This document shows, piece by piece, positions 41,815 through 56,782 of a stretch of DNA of 64,000 nucleotides. The DNA is from Procambarus clarkii (Eukaryota > Arthropoda > Malacostraca > Decapoda > Cambaridae): positions 7,046,700 through 7,110,699 of the forward strand of contig NC_091228.1 of assembly GCF_040958095.1 (NCBI RefSeq), in the 5' to 3' direction. Numbering within the stretch: position 1 is the stretch's first letter; each line of letters starts with the position of its first letter. The position numbers and the translations under genes were made by a program. The notes beneath the pieces were generated by a model. The model did not search any database, was not told where the DNA came from, and worked only from the letters and a program-made list of their open reading frames with translations.

Positions 41815-44800
41815 GCTTAGAGATTATTTTGAATGGTAAATTTATGGCCATTTGTATGGTACCTATAATGGCATATGTATTGCACTTATAATGCCAAATG
41901 TATGGTACTTATAATAGCATATGTACGATAATTATATGGTTTATGTATGGTACATATAATAGCATATGTATGGTACTAATAAAGATAAAAGTTCGGTACT
42001 TTTAAACATACACGTATGGTACTTATATGGGTATAGGTATGGTACTTATATGGGTATATATATGGTACTTAAATTGACATATGTATGGCACTTATGTAAG
42101 GTACATTTAAAGATATGTATGGTACTTATAAAGACATATGTCTGATATTTATAACGGCATATCTATGGTACTTATAAAGGCATATGTATGATACTTATAA
42201 ATGCATATGTATGGTACTTAAAACGGCACATGGATTATACTTATATGGGCATATATATGGCATTTACACGAGCATATGTATGGTACTTATATGGACATGT
42301 AAAAGGTACATATGTTTGCATGTGCATGGTACTTATATGGGCATGTGTAAGGTACTTATATGGTCCTCCTAATGTTTCCCAACGTCAAGAAAACGGTAAA
42401 TTGTAAGTGTCCTATCCTAACCTACCAGAGGACCAAACTCAGAAAACGGGACAGTACGTCACTTTGTCGAGGAGCATACATTTTCTGCCACACAGCCGTT
42501 TGCCAGGAAAGAATCGCAGCCCGGGCGAAATCGTCATTTTTCTCAAAACTCAAAATCAAAACCAGCCATAGAATCGTTTTGAAAATGGTACCATTGTGTT
42601 TACCACAGCAATTTACATTTTTTTCTGTAAAGGCTTTCTTTGCTAATTTTCAATATCAAGGCCCAAACACCCATATTTACCGAGATACAGCCATCTCAAA
42701 TATCAGATATATCATCGTGTTTTCTCAACAAATTATTAGAGAAAATGAGTTGAAAAACATGTAATAATAATTATAAACAGCTAAATAAAAAATGGGTAAT
42801 GAAAATAAAGTAATTTCTATATTATTCGTTTGCTTAGAGATTATTTTGAATGTTAAATTTATGGCCATTTGTATGGTACTTATAATGGCATATGTATTGC
42901 ACTTATAATGGCAAATGTATGGTACTTATAATAGCATATGTATGGTAATTATAAGGTGTATGTATGGTACATATAATAGCATATGTATTGTACTAATAAA
43001 GATATAAGTACGGTACTTTTAAACATATACGTATGGTACTTATATGGGTATATGTATGGTACTTATATGGGTATATATATGGTACTTAAATTGACATATG
43101 TATGGCACTTATGTAAGGTACATTTAAAGATATGTATGGTACTTATAAAGACATATGTCTGATATTTATAACGGCATATCTATGGTACTTATAAAGGCAT
43201 ATGTATGATACTTATAAATGCATATGTATGGTACTTAAAACGGCACATGGATTATACTTATATGGGCATATATATGGCATTTACACGAGCATATGTATGG
43301 TACTTATAAGGCCATGTAAAAGGTACATATGTTGGCATGTGTATGGTACTTATATGGCCATGTGTATGGTACTTATATGGTCCTCCTAATGTTTCCCAAC
43401 GTCAAGAAAACGGTAAATTGTAAGTGTCCTATCCTATCCTACCAGTGGACCAAACTCAGAAAACGGGACAGTACGTCACATTGTCGAGGAGCATACATTT
43501 TCTGCCACACAGCCGTTTGCCTGGAAAGAATCGCAGCCCTGGCGAAATCGTCATTTTTCTCAAAACTCAAAATCAAAACCAGCCATAGAATCGTTTTGAA
43601 AATGGTACCATTGTGTTTACCACAGCAATTTACATTTCTTTCTGTAAAGGCTTTCTTTGCTAATTTTCAATATCAAGGCCCAAACACCCATATTTACCGA
43701 GATACAGCCATCTCAAATATCAGATATATCATCGTGTTTTCTCAACAAATTATTAGAGAAAATGAGTTGAAAAACATGTAATAATAATTATAAACAGCTA
43801 AATAAAAAATGGGTATTGAAAATAAAGAAATTTCTATATTATTCCTTTGTTTAGAGATTATTTTGAATGGTAAATTTATGGCCATTTGTATGGTACTTAT
43901 AATGGCATATGTATTGCACTTATAATGGCAAATGTATGGTACTTATAATAGCATATGTATGGTAATTATAAGGTGTATGTATGGTACATATAATAGCATA
44001 TGTATTGTACTAATAAAGATATAAGTACGGTACTTTTAAACATATACGTATGGTACTTATATGGGTATATGTATGGTACTTATATGGGTATATATATGGT
44101 ACTTAAATTGACATATGTATGGCACTTATGTAAGGTACATTTAAAGATATGTATGGTACTTATAAAGACATATGTCTGATATTTATAACGGCATTTCTAT
44201 GGTACTTATAAAGGCATATGTATGATACTTATAAATGCATATGTATGGTACTTAAAACGGCACATGGATTATACTTATATGGGCAAATATATGGCATTTA
44301 CACGAGCATATGTATGGTACTTATAAGGCCATGTAAAAGGTACATATGTTGGCATGTGTATGGTACTTATATGGTCCTCCTAATGTTTCCCAACGTCAAG
44401 AAAACGGTAAATTGTAAGTGTCCTATCCTAACCTACCAGAGGACCAAACTCAGAAAACGGGACCTTACGTCACTTTGTCGAGGAGCATACATTTTCTGCC
44501 ACACAGCCGTTTGCCAGGAAAGAATCGCAGCCCGGGCGAAATCGTCATTTTTCTCAAAACTCAAAATCAAAACCAGCCATAGAATCGTTTTGAAAATGGT
44601 ACCATTGTGTTTACCACAGCAATTTACATTTCTTTCTGTAAAGGCTTTCTTTGCTAATTTTCAATATCAAGGCCCAAACACCCATATTTACCGAGATACA
44701 GCCATCTCAAATATCAGATATATCATCGTGTTTTCTCAACAAATTATTAGGGAAAATGAGTTGAAAAACACGTAATAATAATTATAAACAGCTAAATAAA

Positions 44801-47800
44801 AAATGGGTAATGAAAATAAAGTAATTTCTATATTATTCCTTTGCTTAGAGATTATTTTGAATGGTAATTTTATGGCCATTTGTATGGTACTTATAATGGC
44901 ATATGTATTGCACTTATAATGACAAATGTATGGTACTTATAATAGCATATGTATGGTGTATGTATGGTACATATAATAGCATATGTATTGTACTAATAAA
45001 TATATAAGTACGGTACTTTTAAACATATACGTAGGGTACTTATATGGGTATATGTATGGTACTTATATGGGTATATATATGGTACTTAAATTGACATATG
45101 TATGGCACTTATGAAAGGTACATTTAAAGATATGTATGGTACTTATAAAGACATATGTCTGATATTTATAACGGCATATCTATGGTACTTATAAAGGCAT
45201 ATGTATGATACTTATAAATGCATATGTATGGTACTTAAAACGGCACATGGATTATACTTATATGGGCATATATATGGCATTTACACAAGCATATGTATGG
45301 TACTTATGAGGCCATGTAAAAGGTACATATGTTGGCATGTGTATGGTACTTATATGGGCATGTGTATGGTACTTATATGGTCCTCCTAATGTTTCCCAAC
45401 GTCAAGAAAACGGTAAACTGTAAGTGTCCTATCCTAACCTACCAGAGGACCAAACTCAGAAAACGGGACAGTACGTCACTTTGTCGAGGAGCATACATTT
45501 TCTGCCACACAGCCGTTTGCCAGGAAAGAATCGCAGCCCGGGCGAAATCGTCATTTTTCTCAAAACTCAAAATCAAAACCAGCCATAGAATCGTTTTGAA
45601 AATGGTACCATTGTGTTTACCACAGCAATTTACATTTCTTTCTGTAAAGGCTTTCTTTGCTAATTTTCAATATCAAGGCCCAAACACCCATATTTACCGA
45701 GATACAGCCATCTCAAATATCAGATATATCATCGTGTTTTCTCAACAAATTATTAAAGAAAATGAGTTGAAAAACATGTAATAATAATTATAAACAGCTA
45801 AATAAAAAATGGGTAATGAAAATAAAGTAATTTCTATATTATTCCTTTGCTTAGAGATTATTTTGAATGGTAAATTTATGGCCATTTGTATGGTACTTAT
45901 AATGGCATATGTATTGCACTTATAATTGCAAATGTATGGTACTTATAATAGCATATGTATGGTAATTATATGGTGTATGTATGGTACATATAATAGCATA
46001 TGTATTGTACTAATAAAAATATAAGTACGGTACTTTTAAACATATACGTATGGTACTTATATGGGTATATGTATGGTACTTATATGGGTATATATATGAT
46101 ACTTACATTGACATATGTATGGAACTTATGTAAGGTACATTTAAAGATATGTATGGTACTTATTAAGACATATGTCTGATATTTATAACGGCATATCTAT
46201 GGTACTTATAAAGGCATATGTATGATACTTATAAATGCATATGTATGGTACTTAAAACGGCACCTGGATTATACTTATATGGGCATATATATGGCATTTA
46301 CACGAGCATATGTATGGTACTTGTCAGGCCATGTAAAAGGTACATATGTTGGCATGTGTATGGTACTTATATGGGCATGTGTATGGTACTTATATGGTCC
46401 TCCTAATGTTTCCCAACGTCAAGAAAACGGTAAATTGTAAGTGTCCTATCCTAACCTACCAGAGGACCAAACTCAGAAAACGGGACAGTACGTCACTTTG
46501 TCGAGGAGCATACATTTTCTGCCACACAGCCGTTTGCCAGGAAAGAATCGCAGCCCGGGCGAAATCGTCATTTTTCTCAAAACTCAAAATCAAAACCAGC
46601 CATAGAATCGTTTTGAAAATGGTACCATTGTGTTTACCACAGCAATTTACATTTCTTTCTGTAAAGGCTTTCTTTGCTAATTTTCAATATCAAGGCCCAA
46701 ACACCCATATTTACCGAGATACAGCCATCTCAAATATCAGATATATCATCGTGTTTTCTCAACAAATTATTAGAGAAAATGAGTTGAAAAACATGTAATA
46801 ATAATTATAAACAGCTAAATAAAAAATGGGTAATGAAAATAAAGAAATTTCTATATTATTCCTTTGCTTAGAGATTATTTTGAATGGTAAATTTATGGCC
46901 ATTTGTATGGTACTTATAATGGCAAATGTATGGTACTTATAATAGCATATGTATAGTAATTATATGGTGTATGTATGGTACATATAATAGCATATGTATT
47001 GTACTAATAAAGATATAAGTACGGTACTTTTAAACATATACGTATGGTACTTATATGGGTATATGTATGGTACTTATATGGGTATATATATGGTACTTAA
47101 ATTGACATATGTATGGCACTTATGTAAGGTACATTTAAAGATATGTATGGTACTTATAAAGACATATGTCTGATATTTATAACGGCATATCTATGGTACT
47201 TATAAAGGCATATGTATGATACTTATAAATGCATATGTATGGTACTTAAAACGGCACATGGATTATACTTATATGGGCATATATATGGCATTTACACGAG
47301 CATATGTATGGTACTTATAAGGCCATGTAAAAGGTACATATGTTGGCATGTGTATGGTACTTATATGGCCATGTGTATGGTACTTATATGGTCCTCCTAA
47401 TGTTTCCCAACGTCAAGAAAACGGTAAATTGTAAGTGTCCTATCCTATCCTACCAGTGGACCAAACTCAGAAAACGGGACAGTACGTCACATTGTCGAGG
47501 AGCATACATTTTCTGCCACACAGCCGTTTGCCTGGAAAGAATCGCAGCCCGGGCGAAATCGTCATTTTTCTCAAAACTCAAAATCAAAACCAGCCATAGA
47601 ATCGTTTTGAAAATGGTACCATTGTGTTTACCACAGCAATTTACATTTCTTTCTGTAAAGGCTTTCTTTGCTAATTTTCAATATCAAGGCCCAAACACCC
47701 ATATTTACCGAGATACAGCCATCTCAAATATCAGATATATCATCGTGTTTTCTCAACAAATTATTAGAGAAAATGAGTTGAAAAACATGTAATAATAATT

Positions 47801-50800
47801 ATAAACAGCTAAATAAAAAATGGGTATTGAAAATAAAGAAATTTCTATATTATTCCTTTGTTTAGAGATTATTTTGAATGGTAAATTTATGGCCATTTGT
47901 ATGGTACTTATAATGGCATATGTATTGCACTTATAATGGCAAATGTATGGTACTTATAATAGCATATGTATGGTAATTATAAGGTGTATGTATGGTACAT
48001 ATAATAGCATATGTATTGTACTAATAAAGATATAAGTACGGTACTTTTAAACATATACGTATGGTACTTATATGGGTATATGTATGGTACTTATATGGGT
48101 ATATATATGGTACTTAAATTGACATATGTATGGCACTTATGTAAGGTACATTTAAAGATATGTATGGTACTTATAAAGACATATGTCTGATATTTATAAC
48201 GGCATATCTATGGTACTTATAAAGGCATATGTATGATACTTATAAATGCATATGTATGGTACTTAAAACGGCACATGGATTATACTTATATGGGCAAATA
48301 TATGGCATTTACACGAGCATATGTATGGTACTTATAAGGCCATGTAAAAGGTACATATGTTGGCATGTGTATGGTACTTATATGGTCCTCCTAATGTTTC
48401 CCAACGTCAAGAAAACGGTAAATTGTAAGTGTCCTATCCTAACCTACCAGAGGACCAAACTCAGAAAACGGGACAGTACGTCACTTTGTCGAGGAGCATA
48501 CATTTTCTGCCACACAGCCGTTTGCCAGGAAAGAATCGCAGCCCGGGCGAAATCGTCATTTTTCTCAAAACTCAAAATCAAAACCAGCCATAGAATCGTT
48601 TTGAAAATGGTACCATTGTGTTTACCACAGCAATTTACATTTCTTTCTGTAAAGGCTTTCTTTGCTAATCTTCAATATCAAGGCCCAAACACCCATATTT
48701 ACCGAGATACAGCCATCTCAAATATCAGATATATCATCGTGTTTTCTCAACAAATTATTAGAGAAAATGAGTTGAAAAACATGTAATAATAATTATAAAC
48801 AGCTAAATAAAAAATGGGTATTGAAAATAAAGAAATTTCTATATTATTCCTTTGTTTAGAGATTATTTTGAATGGTAAATTTATGGCCATTTGTATGGTA
48901 CTTATAATGGCATATGTATTGCACTTATAATGGCAAATGTATGGTACTTATAATAGCATATGTATGGTAATTATAAGGTGTATGTATGGTACATATAATA
49001 GCATATGTATTGTACTAATAAAGATATAAGTACGGTACTTTTAAACATATACGTAGGGTACTTATATGGGTATATGTATGGTACTTATATGGGTATATAT
49101 ATGGTACTTAAATTGACATATGTATGGCACTTATGAAAGGTACATTTAAAGATATGTATGGTACTTATAAAGACATATGTCTGATATTTATAACGGCATA
49201 TCTATGGTACTAATAAAGGCATATGTATGATACTTATAAATGCATATGTATGGTACTTAAAACGGCACATGGATTATACTTATATGGGCATATATATGGC
49301 ATTTACACAAGCATATGTATGGTACTTATGAGGCCATGTAAAAGGTACATATGTTGGCATGTGTATGGTACTTATATGGGCATGTGTATGGTACTTATAT
49401 GGTCCTCCTAATGTTTCCCAACGTCAAGAAAACGGTAAACTGTAAGTGTCCTATCCTAACCTACCAGAGGACCAAACTCAGAAAACGGGACAGTACGTCA
49501 CTTTGTCGAGGAGCATACATTTTCTGCCACACAGCCGTTTGCCAGGAAAGAATCGCAGCCCGGGTCAAATCGTCATTTTTCTCAAAACTCAAAATCAAAA
49601 CCAGCCATAGAATCGTTTTGAAAATGGTACCATTGTGTTTACCACAGCAATTTACATTTCTTTCTGTAAAGGCTTTCTTTGCTAATTTTCAATATCAAGG
49701 CCCAAACACCCATATTTACCGAGATACAGCCATCTCAAATATCAGATATATCATCGTGTTTTCTCAACAAATTATTAGGGAAAATGAGTTGAAAAACACG
49801 TAATAATAATTATAAACAGCTAAATAAAAAATGGGTAATGAAAATAAAGTAATTTCTATATTATTCGTTTGCTTAGAGATTATTTTGAATGTTAAATTTA
49901 TGGCCATTTGTATGGTACTTATAATGGCATATGTATTGCACTTATAATGGCAAATGTATGGTACTTATAATAGCATATGTATGGTAATTATATGGTGTAT
50001 GTATGGTACATATAATAGCATATGTATTGTACTAATAAAGATATAAGTACGGTACTTTTAAACATATACGTATGGTACTTATATGGGTATATGTATGGTA
50101 CTTATATGGGTATATATATGGTACTTAAATTGACATATGTATGGCACTTATGTAAGGTACATTTAAAGATATGTATGGTACTTATAAAGACATATGTCTG
50201 ATATTTATAACGGCATATCTATGGTACTTATAAAGGCATATGTATGATACTTATAAATGCATATGTATGGTACTTAAAACGGCACATGGATTATACTTAT
50301 ATGGGCATATATATGGCATTTACACGAGCATATGTATGGTACTTATAAGGCCATGTAAAAGGTACATATGTTGGCATGTGTATGGTACTTATATGGCCAT
50401 GTGTATGGTACTTATATGGTCCTCCTAATGTTTCCCAACGTCAAGAAAACGGTAAATTGTAAGTGTCCTATCCTATCCTACCAGTGGACCAAACTCAGAA
50501 AACGGGACAGTACGTCACATTGTCGAGGAGCATACATTTTCTGCCACACAGCCGTTTGCCTGGAAAGAATCGCAGCCCGGGCGAAATCGTCATTTTTCTC
50601 AAAACTCAAAATCAAAACCAGCCATAGAATCGTTTTGAAAATGGTACCATTGTGTTTACCACAGCAATTTACATTTCTTTCTTTAAAGGCTTTCTTTGCT
50701 AATTTTCAATATCAAGGCCCAAACACCCATATTTACCGAGATACAGCCATCTCAAATATCAGATATATCATCGTGTTTTCTCAACAAATTATTAGAGAAA

Positions 50801-53800
50801 ATGAGTTGAAAAACATGTAATAATAATTATAAACAGCTAAATAAAAAATGGGTATTGAAAATAAAGAAATTTCTATATTATTCCTTTGTTTAGAGATTAT
50901 CTTGAATGGTAAATTTATGGCCATTTGTATGGTACTTATAATGGCATATGTATTGCACTTATAATGGCAAATGTATGGTACTTATAATAGCATATGTATG
51001 GTAATTATAAGGTGTATGTATGGTACATATAATAGCATATGTATTGTACTAATAAAGATATAAGTACGGTACTTTTAAACATATACGTATGGTACTTATA
51101 TGGGTATATGTATGGTACTTATATGGGTATATATATGGTACTTAAATTGACATATGTATGGCACTTATGTAAGGTACATTTAAAGATATGTATGGTACTT
51201 ATAAAGACATATGTCTGATATTTATAACGGCATATCTATGGTACTTATAAAGGCATATGTATGATACTTATAAATGCATATGTATGGTACTTAAAACGGC
51301 ACATGGATTATACTTATATGGGCAAATATATGGCATTTACACGAGCATATGTATGGTACTTATAAGGCCATGTAAAAGGTACATATGTTGGCATGTGTAT
51401 GGTACTTATATGGTCCTCCTAATGTTTCCCAACGTCAAGAAAACGGTAAATTGTAAGTGTCCTATCCTAACCTACCAGAGGACCAAACTCAGAAAACGGG
51501 ACAGTACGTCACTTTGTCGAGGAGCATACATTTTCTGCCACACAGCCGTTTGCCAGGAAAGAATCGCAGCCCGGGCGAAATCGTCATTTTTCTCAAAACT
51601 CAAAATCAAAACCAGCCATAGAATCGTTTTGAAAATGGTACCATTGTGTTTACCACAGCAATTTACATTTCTTTCTGTAAAGGCTTTCTTTGCTAATTTT
51701 CAATATCAAGGCCCAAACACCCATATTTACCGAGATACAGCCATCTCAAATATCAGATATATCATCGTGTTTTCTCAACAAATTATTAGAGAAAATGAGT
51801 TGAAAAACATGTAATAATAATTATAAACAGCTAAATAAAAAATGGGTATTGAAAATAAAGAAATTTCTATATTATTCCTTTGTTTAGAGATTATTTTGAA
51901 TGGTAAATTTATGGCCATTTGTATGGTACTTATAATGGCATATGTATTGCACTTATAATGGCAAATGTATGGTACTTATAATAGCATATGTATGGTAATT
52001 ATAAGGTGTATGTATGGTACATATAATAGCATATGTATTGTACTAATAAAGATATAAGTACGGTACTTTTAAACATATACGTAGGGTACTTATATGGGTA
52101 TATGTATGGTACTTATATGGGTATATATATGGTACTTAAATTGACATATGTATGGCACTTATGAAAGGTACATTTAAAGATATGTATGGTACTTATAAAG
52201 ACATATGTCTGATATTTATAACGGCATATCTATGGTACTTATAAAGGCATATGTATGATACTTATAAATGCATATGTATGGTACTTAAAACGGCACATGG
52301 ATTATACTTATATGGGCATATATATGGCATTTACACAAGCATATGTATGGTACTTATGAGGCCATGTAAAAGGTACATATGTTGGCATGTGTATGGTACT
52401 TATATGGGCATGTGTATGGTACTTATATGGTCCTCCTAATGTTTCCCAACGTCAAGAAAACGGTAAATTGTAAGTGTCCTATCCTAACCTACCAGAGGAC
52501 CAAACTCAGAAAACGGGACAGTACGTCACTTTGTCGAGGAGCATACATTTTCTGCCACACAGCCGTTTGCCAGGAAAGAATCGCAGCCCGGGCGAAATCG
52601 TCATTTTTCTCAAAACTCAAAATCAAAACCAGCCATAGAATCGTTTTGAAAATGGTACCATTGTGTTTACCACAGCAATTTACATTTCTTTCTGTAAAGG
52701 CTTTCTTTGCTAATCTTCAATATCAAGGCCCAAACACCCATATTTACCGAGATACAGCCATCTCAAATATCAGATATATCATCGTGTTTTCTCAACAAAT
52801 TATTAGAGAAAATGAGTTGAAAAACATGTAATAATAATTATAAACAGCTAAATAAAAAATGGGTATTGAAAATAAAGAAATTTCTATATTATTCCTTTGT
52901 TTAGAGATTATTTTGAATGGTAAATTTATGGCCATTTGTATGGTACTTATAATGGCATATGTATTGCACTTATAATGGCAAATGTATGGTACTTATAATA
53001 GCATATGTATGGTAATTATAAGGTGTATGTATGGTACATATAATAGCATATGTATTGTACTAATAAAGATATAAGTACGGTACTTTTAAACATATACGTA
53101 GGGTACTTATATGGGTATATGTATGGTACTTATATGGGTATATATATGGTACTTAAATTGACATATGTATGGCACTTATGAAAGGTACATTTAAAGATAT
53201 GTATGGTACTTATAAAGACATATGTCTGATATTTATAACGGCATATCTATGGTACTAATAAAGGCATATGTATGATACTTATAAATGCATATGTATGGTA
53301 CTTAAAACGGCACATGGATTATACTTATATGGGCATATATATGGCATTTACACAAGCATATGTATGGTACTTATGAGGCCATGTAAAAGGTACATATGTT
53401 GGCATGTGTATGGTACTTATATGGGCATGTGTATGGTACTTATATGGTCCTCCTAATGTTTCCCAACGTCAAGAAAACGGTAAACTGTAAGTGTCCTATC
53501 CTAACCTACCAGAGGACCAAACTCAGAAAACGGGACAGTACGTCACTTTGTCGAGGAGCATACATTTTCTGCCACACAGCCGTTTGCCAGGAAAGAATTG
53601 CAGCCCGGGTCAAATCGTCATTTTTCTCAAAACTCAAAATCAAAACCAGCCATAGAATCGTTTTGAAAATGGTACCATTGTGTTTACCACAGCAATTTAC
53701 ATTTCTTTCTGTAAAGGCTTTCTTTGCTAATTTTCAATATCAAGGCCCAAACACCCATATTTACCGAGATACAGCCATCTCAAATATCAGATATATCATC

Positions 53801-56236
53801 GTGTTTTCTCAACAAATTATTAGGGAAAATGAGTTGAAAAACACGTAATAATAATTATAAACAGCTAAATAAAAAATGGGTAATGAAAATAAAGTAATTT
53901 CTATATTATTCGTTTGCTTAGAGATTATTTTGAATGTTAAATTTATGGCCATTTGTATGGTACTTATAATGGCATATGTATTGCACTTATAATGGCAAAT
54001 GTATGGTACTTATAATAGCATATGTATGGTAATTATATGGTGTATGTATGGTACATATAATAGCATATGTATTGTACTAATAAAGATATAAGTACGGTAC
54101 TTTTAAACATATACGTATGGTACTTATATGGGTATATGTATGGTACTTATATGGGTATATATATGGTACTTAAATTGACATATGTATGGCACTTATGTAA
54201 GGTACATTTAAAGATATGTATGGTACTTATAAAGACATATGTCTGATATTTATAACGGCATATCTATGGTACTTATAAAGGCATATGTATGATACTTATA
54301 AATGCATATGTATGGTACTTAAAACGGCACATGGATTATACTTATATGGGCATATATATGGCATTTACACGAGCATATGTATGGTACTTATAAGGCCATG
54401 TAAAAGGTACATATGTTGGCATGTGTATGGTACTTATATGGCCATGTGTATGGTACTTATATGGTCCTCCTAATGTTTCCCAACGTCAAGAAAACGGTAA
54501 ATTGTAAGTGTCCTATCCTATCCTACCAGTGGACCAAACTCAGAAAACGGGACAGTACGTCACATTGTCGAGGAGCATACATTTTCTGCCACACAGCCGT
54601 TTGCCTGGAAAGAATCGCAGCCCGGGCGAAATCGTCATTTTTCTCAAAACTCAAAATCAAAACCAGCCATAGAATCGTTTTGAAAATGGTACCATTGTGT
54701 TTACCACAGCAATTTACATTTCTTTCTGTAAAGGCTTTCTTTGCTAATTTTCAATATCAAGGCCCAAACACCCATATTTACCGAGATACAGCCATCTCAA
54801 ATATCAGATATATCATCGTGTTTTCTCAACAAATTATTAGAGAAAATGAGTTGAAAAACATGTAATAATAATTATAAACAGCTAAATAAAAAATGGGTAT
54901 TGAAAATAAAGAAATTTCTATATTATTCCTTTGTTTAGAGATTATCTTGAATGGTAAATTTATGGCCATTTGTATGGTACTTATAATGGCATATGTATTG
55001 CACTTATAATGGCAAATGTATGGTACTTATAATAGCATATGTATGGTAATTATAAGGTGTATGTATGGTACATATAATAGCATATGTATTGTACTAATAA
55101 AGATATAAGTACGGTACTTTTAAACATATACGTATGGTACTTATATGGGTATATGTATGGTACTTATATGGGTATATATATGGTACTTAAATTGACATAT
55201 GTATGGCACTTATGTAAGGTACATTTAAAGATATGTATGGTACTTATAAAGACATATGTCTGATATTTATAACGGCATATCTATGGTACTTATAAAGGCA
55301 TATGTATGATACTTATAAATGCATATGTATGGTACTTAAAACGGCACATGGATTATACTTATATGGGCAAATATATGGCATTTACACGAGCATATGTATG
55401 GTACTTATAAGGCCATGTAAAAGGTACATATGTTGGCATGTGTATGGTACTTATATGGTCCTCCTAATGTTTCCCAACGTCAAGAAAAACGGTAAATTGT
55501 AAGTGTCCTATCCTAACCTACCAGAGGACCAAACTCAGAAAACGGGACAGTACGTCACTTTGTCGAGGAGCATACATTTTCTGCCACACAGCGTTTGCCA
55601 GGAAAGAATCGCAGCCCGGGCGAAATCGTCATTTTTCTCAAAACTCAAAATCAAAACCAGCCATAGAATCGTTTTGAAAATGGTACCATTGTGTTTACCA
55701 CAGCAATTTACATTTCTTTCTGTAAAGGCTTTCTTTGCTAATTTTCAATATCAAGGCCCAAACACCCATATTTACCGAGATACAGCCATCTCAAATATCA
55801 GATATATCATCGTGTTTTCTCAACAAATTATTAGAGAAAATGAGTTGAAAAACATGTAATAATAATTATAAACAGCTAAATAAAAAATGGGTATTGAAAA
55901 TAAAGAAATTTCTATATTATTCCTTTGTTTAGAGATTATTTTGAATGGTAAATTTATGGCCATTTGTATGGTACTTATAATGGCATATGTATTGCACTTA
56001 TAATGGCAAATGTATGGTACTTATAATAGCATATGTATGGTAATTATAAGGTGTATGTATGGTACATATAATAGCATATGTATTGTACTAATAAAGATAT
56101 AAGTACGGTACTTTTAAACATATACGTAGGGTACTTATATGGGTATATGTATGGTACTTATATGGGTATATATATATGGTACTTAAATTGACATATGTAT
56201 GGCACTTATGAAAGGTACATTTAAAGATATGTATGG

Positions 56237-56736
56237 NNNNNNNNNNNNNNNNNNNNNNNNNNNNNNNNNNNNNNNNNNNNNNNNNNNNNNNNNNNNNNNN
56301 NNNNNNNNNNNNNNNNNNNNNNNNNNNNNNNNNNNNNNNNNNNNNNNNNNNNNNNNNNNNNNNNNNNNNNNNNNNNNNNNNNNNNNNNNNNNNNNNNNNN
56401 NNNNNNNNNNNNNNNNNNNNNNNNNNNNNNNNNNNNNNNNNNNNNNNNNNNNNNNNNNNNNNNNNNNNNNNNNNNNNNNNNNNNNNNNNNNNNNNNNNNN
56501 NNNNNNNNNNNNNNNNNNNNNNNNNNNNNNNNNNNNNNNNNNNNNNNNNNNNNNNNNNNNNNNNNNNNNNNNNNNNNNNNNNNNNNNNNNNNNNNNNNNN
56601 NNNNNNNNNNNNNNNNNNNNNNNNNNNNNNNNNNNNNNNNNNNNNNNNNNNNNNNNNNNNNNNNNNNNNNNNNNNNNNNNNNNNNNNNNNNNNNNNNNNN
56701 NNNNNNNNNNNNNNNNNNNNNNNNNNNNNNNNNNNN
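56237..56736. other. Assembly gap, 500 N
   Basis: Exactly 500 N, the usual placeholder for a gap of unknown size, inside unit 15 of the array. Open frames drawn through it have no meaning. Confidence 0.99.
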
Positions 56737-56782
56737 GTGTGGCAGAAAATGTATGCTCTCAAAGTGAGTATTCCGTTTTCTT
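56737..56782 (-). repeat. Remnant of a second inverted satellite unit
   Basis: gtgtggcagaaaatgtatgc is in inverted sense, as at 41757, and joins the plus-strand cttgcttagagattattt a few bases later. It is the same junction as at 41814 with small internal losses. Confidence 0.85.
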
